DNA of 64,000 nucleotides from NCBI GenBank assembly GCA_964640725.1, contig CAZXIJ010000010.1:62001-126000 (forward strand), written 5' to 3'. Made by a program: the position numbers and the translations under genes. A model generated the notes under the pieces. That model made no database searches, was not told where the DNA came from, and saw only the letters and a program-made list of their open reading frames with translations. This document shows positions 57,698 to 64,000 of this stretch, in pieces (position 1 is the stretch's first letter; every line of letters starts with the position of its first letter). This DNA is from CALHVX01 sp964640725. Its GTDB lineage: Bacteria; Pseudomonadota; Gammaproteobacteria; Pseudomonadales; Azotimanducaceae.

Positions 57698-57730
57698 CGT
57701 CAGATATGGCGGGCAAGCATGGGCACGGCG

Positions 57731-59197
57731 CTACTGCTGATAGCTGTAGTACTCGATACCGGTGTCGTCGAAGGGACTGTCGCCCGTGCCCACGTGATCG
57801 ATGTAGAAAGTGCCCGCACGGCGTTCCGTGCGCTCGCTCGCCCCCTCGTGGAGCGCTTCGTATTCTGTCTGGCCCAGGGTCCGCGGATTTGCCATCGCGC
57901 CGGCAAAGTCGAGCCGGGCTGCCGCCTTGGCCCAGCCGGGCTCAAAACGCATCACCAGCAGTTCCGCCGCATCGCCGCTGCCATAGCCCGCAGCCAGCAG
58001 GGACCGGCCACTGAGATCCCGACCTGCTCGCCAGGCGTCCTCGATACCGGCCGCCATCCAGGCGGGGAGCGAGGCAGTGTAAAGGTTGCCAATGCGCTGC
58101 ATGGCGCCGGTGCCTTCCCGGGTGGTCAGCCGGGCAAACACCGGCTCACTGCGCAGATGTCGTGCCACCGCCGCTGTGGACGGAAACGGGTCGAGAGCCA
58201 GATTGCCATCTGCCAGCAGAGCACCCAGGTCTGTTTGCTGATCGAGTTCTGCACTCAAGCTGTCCGCATCGACGGCTGCCGCACCGGCCAGGGCCAGCAG
58301 TTCTGCGCGATCGGCGGGATCGCCGTTGTTCAGCGCCAGCAAATACAGATAGGCCAGCCCGTTCTCCGCCATGCGCTGGTAGGGCCGGTGCAGGTAAATC
58401 ATGGCCTGATCCCGCAGCCACTGTGGCGCGCGGCGGCCGTCCTGCTCTGGCAAGCGCTGGTAAAGGTCGCGCCCGGCGCTCAGCGCCGCTTCCAGATAGC
58501 AGGTCGTGGAGTACTTGCCGTTCACCACGGGAAAGTCGCGCGGCTGCGCGTAGCGGCTGGGCTGCTGGCCCACAAAGCGGCTGAGCGGCTTGCGGAAGTC
58601 GGGCCCCCGGTAAGCCGAAGAGGACCCGGCGAGTTCCAGGTCCACGGACAGCAGAGTCGGCGAGGCTTCGAGCAATATGGCCATCGCGCCCGCGCCTTGC
58701 GTCGGCTCGCCGGAAGTCTGCCGGGCATACTCGGCGACGTCTGAGCAGACCACGATCGCCTGCTTGCCCTGGCCATCACAGCGCAGGTAGCGCAGCGCCG
58801 CCTTGAGGGCGTAAACCCCGCCAAGGCAGGCATGCTTGAATTCCGGCACCTCGCAAGCGCGGTTCAGGGGCTGTCGTCCCTGCTCCATGAGCGCCTGGTC
58901 GAGCATGCCTCGCACCAGCACGGCGCCGGCGGAATTGTCAGTGCTGCTTTCCGTGCCCAGAGCCAGATAGCCCACCCGGGACGGGTCGACGTCGTAGCGC
59001 TCCATCAGCCGGAGCACGGCAGTCGCTGCCATGGTGTAGGCGTTCTCGTCCGGCGCCGGCATCCGAAATGCCTGCCCGATGACGGCGCCAACCTTGGCCC
59101 AGCTATCGCCGCGCCACTGACACCACTGTTCAAGGTCAACCTGGAGTGGCGGCAAATAAGCCGCCATGCCACTGATCCCTACCCGGTCCATCCCCAT
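57731..59197 (-). CDS. HMG-CoA synthase-family protein in the photosynthesis cluster
   Basis: The 488-residue thiolase-superfamily enzyme resembles 3-hydroxy-3-methylglutaryl-CoA synthase. The predicted catalytic triad is present: Glu83 in LALGTESSTDNSAG, nucleophile Cys124 in EFKHACLGGVYALKAAL and His270 in YLHRPYQRMAENG. The family block GEPTQGAGAMAILLE is also there. The fold suggests condensation of acetyl-CoA with a beta-keto acyl thioester, either in a mevalonate route or as a PksG-type beta-branching or acyl-transfer enzyme. No other mevalonate gene is visible. The ATG at 59197 follows AGGAGGG, part of which is in a hairpin (59199-59222). It heads bchI-bchD-bchO-DUF3422-crtB and has a PpsR-like site 47 bp upstream. 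The physiological substrate is unknown. Confidence 0.85.
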   Translation of the reverse strand: MGMDRVGISGMAAYLPPLQVDLEQWCQWRGDSWAKVGAVIGQAFRMPAPDENAYTMAATAVLRLMERYDVDPSRVGYLALGTESSTDNSAGAVLVRGMLDQALMEQGRQPLNRACEVPEFKHACLGGVYALKAALRYLRCDGQGKQAIVVCSDVAEYARQTSGEPTQGAGAMAILLEASPTLLSVDLELAGSSSAYRGPDFRKPLSRFVGQQPSRYAQPRDFPVVNGKYSTTCYLEAALSAGRDLYQRLPEQDGRRAPQWLRDQAMIYLHRPYQRMAENGLAYLYLLALNNGDPADRAELLALAGAAAVDADSLSAELDQQTDLGALLADGNLALDPFPSTAAVARHLRSEPVFARLTTREGTGAMQRIGNLYTASLPAWMAAGIEDAWRAGRDLSGRSLLAAGYGSGDAAELLVMRFEPGWAKAAARLDFAGAMANPRTLGQTEYEALHEGASERTERRAGTFYIDHVGTGDSPFDDTGIEYYSYQQ

Positions 59198-59198
59198 G

Positions 59199-59222
59199 CG
59201 GACCCTCCTGAAAAAGGGTCCG
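59199..59222 (-). promoter_or_regulatory. Hairpin overlapping the ribosome-binding site of the HMG-CoA-synthase-like gene
   Basis: On the minus strand CGGACCC and GGGTCCG (7 bp) enclose a loop that contains TTTTTCAGGA. The AGGAGG Shine-Dalgarno spans the loop and the 3' arm, one base before the ATG region. It could modulate translation initiation. Confidence 0.45.
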
Positions 59223-59243
59223 GGGATCGTAACACCGAATTGA

Positions 59244-59261
59244 CGTAAACTTAAGTTTACA
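59244..59261. promoter_or_regulatory. PpsR/CrtJ-like operator upstream of the HMG-CoA-synthase-like gene
   Basis: Read on the minus strand, TGTAAACTTAAGTTTACG is a TGT-N12-ACG site containing the 16-bp perfect palindrome GTAAACTTAAGTTTAC (59245-59260). It lies 47 bp before the start codon. It would place the HMG-CoA-synthase-like gene and the following bchI-bchD-bchO-crtB genes under PpsR control. Confidence 0.65.
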
Positions 59262-59302
59262 CTTTCAAGGATTCATCCCAGGTGCGAAAACCGCCGTCGC
59301 GA

Positions 59303-59845
59303 TCAGCTCGCAGCGACATATCCGGCGCACCAGCCACCGGTAGCGACCAGCTTGCCCGGGAAGATGGCGCAGCCGCCCCAGCCCGCGTCGCCGTCTTGCT
59401 TCTGAAACTGCGCGCAGTTGCCGCAGTTCTGTCCGGCGGCAAACCGCGGCTGGGCGCTGGTATCGACCTTGGCGGCGTCGTGGACGTAGCTCAGTGCCTT
59501 GGCGACCGGGTCACTTTCTTCGATTTTTGTCAGCCCGCCCGCCGCAGGGGCGGCCGGTACCGCATCAGCAACCGCATCGGCGGCCTGATCGGCGGCTTCG
59601 CCCGCCGCCGTCGCAGCGGCATCCGCCGCCTCGGCTGCAGCGCTGGCGGTTTTGCTGGCGGCGTCAGCAACGGCATCCGCAGCATCAGCGGCGGCAGCCT
59701 TCGCCGCTGCTGGCGCTTTGGCCGCTTCTTCGCTGCCGCAACCGGTCAGATGCACGACCGGCAGCAGCACCGCAGCACCGCTCGCGGCTCGGAGCCACTG
59801 GCGCCGGGATTGCTTACGTTCATTCAGATCAATTTGCTCAGCCAT
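59303..59845 (-). CDS. High-potential iron-sulfur protein (HiPIP) with Tat-lipoprotein signal and Ala-rich tether
   Basis: The 180-residue precursor has a twin-arginine signal (QSRRQWLRAASG) followed by a lipobox LTGC with Cys36. About 65 residues of Ala-rich sequence with periodic Asp/Glu/Lys come next, probably a helical tether. A C-terminal HiPIP domain follows, with [4Fe-4S] ligands Cys141, Cys144, Cys159 and Cys173 (CGNCAQF, WGGCAIF, GGWCAGY). HiPIPs are periplasmic electron carriers that donate to the PufC cytochrome in many purple bacteria. Most are soluble; this one appears membrane-anchored. The start at 59845 gives a normal Tat n-region. It lies divergent from the ATP-grasp gene. 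Confidence 0.9.
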   Translation of the reverse strand: MAEQIDLNERKQSRRQWLRAASGAAVLLPVVHLTGCGSEEAAKAPAAAKAAAADAADAVADAASKTASAAAEAADAAATAAGEAADQAADAVADAVPAAPAAGGLTKIEESDPVAKALSYVHDAAKVDTSAQPRFAAGQNCGNCAQFQKQDGDAGWGGCAIFPGKLVATGGWCAGYVAAS

Positions 59846-59964
59846 GGTGTTTCCTGTTTCCCTACCCAATGGAAGCCGGACCATAGCACCGACACCCTCT
59901 ACATGAGATCAAAGCGCCGCTTCTGTTACGTCTATTTTATTGCTTTTGTACCCGGAGCGACCTT
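59846..59964. promoter_or_regulatory. Divergent HiPIP / ATP-grasp intergenic region
   Basis: This 119-bp region must hold both the HiPIP promoter (minus) and the promoter of the ATP-grasp-P450-crtD unit (plus). I see an A/T-rich stretch (GTCTATTTTATTGCTTTTG, about 59932-59950) but no TGT-N12-ACA site. Confidence 0.45.
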
Positions 59965-61224
59965 TTGAAGCCTCGAGTACTGCTCACCCTCGGGCGCCTT
60001 CCCAAGTGTCTGGATATCGCCCGCGCCCTCGCGGACAGCGGCTGCCACGTTCAAGTGGCGGAGCCACACGCAAGACATTTGACTGGTGGATCCAGAGTCG
60101 TGGCAGCCAGCCATCGGCTGCCGGCTCCCACCGCAGACCGCCAGGGTTACCAGCAAGCGCTCGCCGACCTGGTGCGCAGGGAGCACATCGACCTCATCGT
60201 GCCCGTCTCCGAGGAGTCGCTGTTTGTCGCAGATCTTGCAGACACTTTGCCGGCGTCCGCCCGGGTATTCGCCGCGGCACCGGCCACCGTGCGAGCGCTG
60301 CACGACAAGCTGGCCTTCGCTCAGCGCTGCGCGCGCCTGAACCTGCCGGTGCCGGACACCGCAGCAGGGACCGGGCCGGCCGCGCAGGCTCTGCTCGCTG
60401 CGGGCCCAACCGTGAGCAAGCCGCGCTACTCCTGCGCCGGACAGGGCGTTGCCTTCCTGGCGCCAGGCGCTGAGCCGCCCGACGACGGTCCTCCCGGCGT
60501 GTTCCAGCGCGCTGTCACAGGTCCCCTGCTCGCCAGCTTCAGCATTGCCCACAAGGGGCGCGTGCTGTTGTCTGTGCTCTATCGCGCTCGTGTCCTGTCT
60601 GGCAGCGTCGCAGTTTGCTTCGAACAGCTGACCGAGCAGACAGACGCAGCCGCTGCCTGGGCGACCGGCTGGAGCGACGCCAACGACATCGCTGCCCTGC
60701 GCGACTCCGCACAGCACAGCATCAAGCAGTTGGTGGCGGACAGCGACTATAGCGGCTTCATTGCCTTCGACTTTATTGCCGACGAGAACCAAAACGCCGT
60801 GGCCATTGAGTGCAACCCCCGCGCAACGTCCGGCATTCACTTTCTGTCGCCAGCGACCCTGGCAGACTGCATCCTGCGCCCGGAAGCGGTGTCAGACATC
60901 AGGCTGCGGCCGCAACGGTGCCTGCAGCAGTTCTATCCTTGCCTGACGGAAACACAAAACGCCCTTTGGGCAAGGCCCGGGCGGCGCCGTCGCGGGCTCG
61001 CAGCCTCGCACCTGCGCAATCTGCTGCGCGCTCGGGACGTCACTTTTTCCTGGCGCGATCCGCTGCCGTTTCTGTTGATGCCTTACTGGGCGTGGCCGAT
61101 CATGGCGCCCGCGCTGTTCCAGGGGCGCAGCTTTGGCGAGACCGCCACCCGGGATATCGACTGGCTGCCGGAGCCGGACCCAACCGCGACAGCGATCAGC
61201 GCCGCCACCGGGGTTGCGCCATGA
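59965..61224 (+). CDS. ATP-grasp ligase of unknown substrate
   Basis: The 419-residue protein has an ATP-grasp fold. The N-terminal Rossmann-like part is VLLTLGRLPKCLDIARALAD. Lys115 lies in ALHDKLAFAQRCARLNLPVP, Lys152 in VSKPRYSCAGQG and the metal site in FIAFDFIADENQNAVAIECN with PRATSG following (Glu282, Asn284, Arg286). Such enzymes form amide or thioester bonds via acyl phosphates. About 130 C-terminal residues, with Trp/Pro-rich segments (DPLPFLLMPYWAWPIMAPAL), have no recognised domain and might associate with membrane. A TTG start preceded by GGAG is used. The stop overlaps the P450 start (ATGA), so the two are coupled. The substrate is not predictable; the neighbours suggest an isoprenoid or carotenoid product. 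Confidence 0.78.
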   Translation: MKPRVLLTLGRLPKCLDIARALADSGCHVQVAEPHARHLTGGSRVVAASHRLPAPTADRQGYQQALADLVRREHIDLIVPVSEESLFVADLADTLPASARVFAAAPATVRALHDKLAFAQRCARLNLPVPDTAAGTGPAAQALLAAGPTVSKPRYSCAGQGVAFLAPGAEPPDDGPPGVFQRAVTGPLLASFSIAHKGRVLLSVLYRARVLSGSVAVCFEQLTEQTDAAAAWATGWSDANDIAALRDSAQHSIKQLVADSDYSGFIAFDFIADENQNAVAIECNPRATSGIHFLSPATLADCILRPEAVSDIRLRPQRCLQQFYPCLTETQNALWARPGRRRRGLAASHLRNLLRARDVTFSWRDPLPFLLMPYWAWPIMAPALFQGRSFGETATRDIDWLPEPDPTATAISAATGVAP

Positions 61225-62606
61225 ATGATCTTTACCGCCCGCCTGCCCCCCGGCCCCTGACGCCGCTTCGCTCCCTGCTGCGTACGGTGCGCGAGGGTGA
61301 CGGCAACCTGCTCAGTCTGGTGCCGAAAGCGGCTTACGAAAAGAGCGTGACGCCCCTGGGCTACTCGCGCCGCGGCATCATTCTGATCAACGATCCCGAG
61401 GGCATCCGTTCAGTCATGACGAACCCGACCGGGCTGTTTCCCAAGAACGATCTTTTTGCCGGCGCGCTGGGCCCGCTGGTCGGGGATTCGATCTTTGTCA
61501 GCGAAGGCGAGCGCTGGGAACGGCAGCGCCGCATGATCGACCCCGCGTTCTCGCAGCTGCGCATCACCACCGCGTTCCATGCGATGCAGGCGGCCGTCGA
61601 GGATTTTGTCGATCGCACGCGGGGCACGGCGCGATCGCCAGACGAGCATGGCAAATGGTCCCTGGACAGCGCCATGAGCCACCTGACGGCCGACGTCATC
61701 TGTCGCACGATCTTTTCCCGCCCCCTGTCCAGCTGGCGCTCGCGAGAGGTATTCGATGCCTTTGGCGCCTTCGAGCGCGGTGTCGCCAGCGTCAGCCTGG
61801 CACCGCTCATCTTCGGCAAGGCCTGGCAGGACGTTGAGCAACCCGCATCCGTGCTGGCCGCCTGCGCCGACATCCGCCGGTATATCGGCGAGTGGGTCGA
61901 CCCGCGGCTGGCGCCGGGAGCCGCGCAGCACGACGACCTGCTCGGCGCGCTGATCGACGCCCGGGACCCGCACAGCGGCACCCGCTTCACCCGGGAAGAG
62001 CTGATCGACCAGATCGGAGTGTTTTTTCTCGCCGGCCACGAAACCACCGCCAGCGCGCTGACCTGGACTTTCTACATCCTGTCTCGACAGCCTGCGGTGA
62101 TGACAAGGCTACGCACAGAGGTCACTGAGGTGACGGGCGGCGAGCCAGTCACCTTCGCTCAGGTCAAACAGCTGGCCTACACTCGCTCGGTCTTTCGGGA
62201 GGTGCTCAGGCTGTACCCGCCAATCACCTTCATTCCCCGAGTCGCCGCAGAAACGACCCGCGTCGCCGGGCGCCGGGTCCGGCGCGGTGCCATGGTGATG
62301 ATTTCTCCCTGGGCCACCCACCGCAACGAACTGCTGTGGCGCGATGCGGACCGTTTCGTTGCCGACCGATTCATGCCAGGCGCGGCCGACGACGACCGGC
62401 CCAACACCTTCCTGACTTTCGGCAGCGGCCCGCGCGTTTGCGTGGGGGCCGGCTTCGCGACCATCGAGAGCACGCTGATACTGGCCACGCTCTGTCAGCA
62501 CTTCGACTTCGAGCCGCAGGCGCCGGACCAGGTGCGCCCCATTGCGCGCCTGACCACCCGGCCCGCCGAAGAGATTCTGTGCCGCGTCACCGAGCGACGG
62601 CCATGA
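61221..62606 (+). CDS. Cytochrome P450
   Basis: The 461-residue P450 has the C-helix WERQRRMIDPAF, I-helix oxygen-activation motif FLAGHETTASALTW (271-276), K-helix ExxR (Glu327-Arg330) in REVLRLYPP and the haem loop FGSGPRVCVGAGFA with Cys407. The overall pattern is that of long-chain or isoprenoid-hydroxylating bacterial P450s of the CYP4/102-like group. No reductase domain or membrane anchor is fused. It overlaps the ATP-grasp gene upstream and crtD downstream by 4 bp each, so all three are translationally coupled. A carotenoid or other isoprenoid substrate is inferred from context only. Confidence 0.92.
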   Translation: MNDLYRPPAPRPLTPLRSLLRTVREGDGNLLSLVPKAAYEKSVTPLGYSRRGIILINDPEGIRSVMTNPTGLFPKNDLFAGALGPLVGDSIFVSEGERWERQRRMIDPAFSQLRITTAFHAMQAAVEDFVDRTRGTARSPDEHGKWSLDSAMSHLTADVICRTIFSRPLSSWRSREVFDAFGAFERGVASVSLAPLIFGKAWQDVEQPASVLAACADIRRYIGEWVDPRLAPGAAQHDDLLGALIDARDPHSGTRFTREELIDQIGVFFLAGHETTASALTWTFYILSRQPAVMTRLRTEVTEVTGGEPVTFAQVKQLAYTRSVFREVLRLYPPITFIPRVAAETTRVAGRRVRRGAMVMISPWATHRNELLWRDADRFVADRFMPGAADDDRPNTFLTFGSGPRVCVGAGFATIESTLILATLCQHFDFEPQAPDQVRPIARLTTRPAEEILCRVTERRP

Positions 62607-64000
62607 GCGCCGCGCCCACCGTAGCCGTCGTCGGTGCCGGCATGGGCGGCCTGGCCGCCGCCATGGACCTCGCCAGCCGCGGTTACCGCGTCACCCTGTT
62701 CGAGGCCCACCCGACCGTGGGCGGGAAGATGCGCGCGCCCGTAGTCGACGGCATCGCCGTGGACAGCGGCCCGACGGTGTTTACGATGCGCTGGATCTTC
62801 GATGGCCTGTTCGAAGACAGCGGGGTCGCCCTGGAAGACTGCCTGCTCCTGCAGCGCGCGGACGTGCTGGCCCGGCATGGGTGGGCGGATGGCAGCCGCC
62901 TGGACCTGTTTGCCGACCAGGACGCGTCCCTGGCGGCGATCGAAGCCTTCGCCGGCAAAGTCGAAGCAGATGCCTATCAACGGTTCGTCAAAGACTCGGG
63001 CAGAATCTTCGACACGCTGGATCGCAGTTTCATGCAGGCGCAGCGCCCCAACCCCGTTGCCCTGAGCCGCCGGGTCGGCCTGCACCGCATCGGCGATCTG
63101 TGGGCGACAAAACCTTTCGTGTCCCTGCATCGGGACCTGTCGCAGCGTTTTCGGGACCCACGACTGGTGCAGCTTTTTGGCCGCTATGCGACCTACTGCG
63201 GATCGTCGCCGTTCCGGGCCCCGGCGACGCTCGCTTTGATCGCCGAAGCAGAACGCCGCGGCGTTTGGTACCTGGCGCACGGCATGCAGGCCCTCGCGAG
63301 CGCCATGGCGCAGCGCTTCGAAGATCTTGGCGGCACCCTGGCGCTGAGCACAGCGGTACAGGACCTGCAGATTCGAAACAGGACGGTACACGGTCTTTTG
63401 CTGGCTCAGGGTCAGCGCTGGTCGGGCGACGCGGTGATCTTTGCGGGCGATACGGAAGCGCTGGCCGGCGGCCAGCTCGGGGACGCGGCCAGAAGCGCAG
63501 TCAAAGCGCGGCCAGAGGCCGACTTTTCCCTGTCTGCGGTGACCCTGAGCGCTCGGGCGCGCTGGCAGGGCTGGCCGCTGAGCCACCATACGGTGCTGTT
63601 CTCGGACGACTACGCCAGGGAGTTTGAGACCTTGCTGGAACATCGGCAGCCCTATGCCCGGCCCACGGTTTACCTGTGTGCGCCAAGCGCGGCGCGGGGG
63701 CTGGACGAAAGGGGCACCGGCGCCCTGTTTGGTCTGGCAAACGCACCAGCAGGACCGCTCCCGGAACCCGTGATCGACGGGATCGAGGCTAGCCTGAAGG
63801 CGCAGCTGTCCGCCTTTGGTTTACAGGTGGACTGGTTGTCGGTTCAGCGCACGGGCCCCAACGATTTTGCTCAAATGTTCCCGGGCTCCCGGGGAGCGCT
63901 TTACGGTCGAGCCACTCATGGCTGGCTGGGCAGCTTCGCCCGTCCGGGCAGCCGTGCTCGCCTGCGCGGCCTGTACCTGGCCGGCGCCAGCGTGCACCCG
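62603..64000 (+). CDS. crtD: Hydroxyneurosporene/methoxyneurosporene desaturase CrtD (3' end beyond window)
   Basis: CrtD is an FAD-dependent amine-oxidase-like desaturase acting on 1-hydroxy or 1-methoxy carotenoids at C3-C4. The visible 466 codons start MSAAPTVAVVGAGMGGLAAA, with the FAD motif and the CrtD-like GIAVDSGPTVFTMRWIFDGL. The C-terminal FAD segment LRGLYLAGASVHP is reached at the window edge, so only a few dozen codons are missing. CrtI is related, but the TMRWIFD region favours CrtD. The ATG overlaps the P450 stop. A CrtD next to CrtC and CrtF functions implies the spirilloxanthin or spheroidene branch. Confidence 0.85.
   Translation, partial: MSAAPTVAVVGAGMGGLAAAMDLASRGYRVTLFEAHPTVGGKMRAPVVDGIAVDSGPTVFTMRWIFDGLFEDSGVALEDCLLLQRADVLARHGWADGSRLDLFADQDASLAAIEAFAGKVEADAYQRFVKDSGRIFDTLDRSFMQAQRPNPVALSRRVGLHRIGDLWATKPFVSLHRDLSQRFRDPRLVQLFGRYATYCGSSPFRAPATLALIAEAERRGVWYLAHGMQALASAMAQRFEDLGGTLALSTAVQDLQIRNRTVHGLLLAQGQRWSGDAVIFAGDTEALAGGQLGDAARSAVKARPEADFSLSAVTLSARARWQGWPLSHHTVLFSDDYAREFETLLEHRQPYARPTVYLCAPSAARGLDERGTGALFGLANAPAGPLPEPVIDGIEASLKAQLSAFGLQVDWLSVQRTGPNDFAQMFPGSRGALYGRATHGWLGSFARPGSRARLRGLYLAGASVHP

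Noticed and set aside
60810..61220. N-terminal extension of the P450 frame
   Set aside because: It is an alternative frame within the ATP-grasp gene; the P450 start at 61221 is coupled to the ATP-grasp stop.

Overview
The window is a high-GC chromosomal stretch from an anoxygenic phototrophic proteobacterium, most likely a gammaproteobacterium. The tRNA-tufB-secE-nusG-rplKAJL-rpoBC-rpsLG-fusA order is typical of Gammaproteobacteria, and the photosynthesis genes encode type-II reaction-centre and bacteriochlorophyll a machinery. The only Mg-protoporphyrin ester cyclase present is the oxygen-dependent AcsF. That, with complete puf and puh genes, suggests an aerobic or facultative bacteriochlorophyll producer. 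The carotenoid genes (crtB, crtC, crtD, crtE, crtF) point to the spirilloxanthin series. No crtI, bchE, bchJ, idi, pufQ, pufX or puc gene is visible, so phytoene desaturase at least must lie outside.

Region 1 (1-16.4 kb, all minus strand) is informational: tRNA-Thr(UGU), tRNA-Tyr, tRNA-Gly, tRNA-Thr(GGU), tuf, tRNA-Trp, secE, nusG, rplK, rplA, rplJ, rplL, rpoB, rpoC, then rpsL, rpsG and the start of fusA. An unrelated small exported protein with a PEP-CTERM-like tail sits between rpoC and rpsL. Region 2 (16.4-18.7 kb, minus) holds a SPOR-domain protein, birA and a CBS-pair protein. A 100-N gap in birA is flanked by an exact 55-base duplication, so it is an assembly artefact and the gene is intact.

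Region 3 (18.8-32.8 kb, minus) is one tightly coupled photosynthesis operon: bchF-bchN-bchB-bchH-bchL-bchM-lhaA-puhA-puhB-puhC-acsF-puhE. Region 4 (33.2-39.8 kb, plus) carries the regulators aerR/ppaA and ppsR/crtJ, then bchG, a PucC-family gene, bchP and tspO. Region 5 (39.9-48.4 kb, minus) is the bchC-bchX-bchY-bchZ-pufB-pufA-pufL-pufM-pufC superoperon. Region 6 (48.5-57.7 kb) has crtE-crtF (minus), crtC (plus) and crtB-DUF3422-bchO-bchD-bchI (minus).

Region 7 (57.7-64 kb) is the least familiar part. A HMG-CoA-synthase-family enzyme with its catalytic residues intact heads the bchI-bchD-bchO-crtB operon. Next comes a HiPIP predicted to be a Tat-exported lipoprotein on a long Ala-rich tether. 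Divergent from it is a translationally coupled trio: an ATP-grasp ligase, a cytochrome P450 and crtD. These genes suggest an undescribed tailoring or electron-transfer accessory of the photosystem.

PpsR/CrtJ-type operators (TGT-N12-ACA or ACG) lie before bchC (a tandem pair 8 bp apart), bchF (a pair), bchG, crtE/crtC and the HMG-CoA-synthase-like gene. They tie these units into one regulon with the PpsR and AerR encoded here. The PpsR homologue contains no cysteine, so the thiol-based oxygen sensing described for some homologues cannot operate in it.
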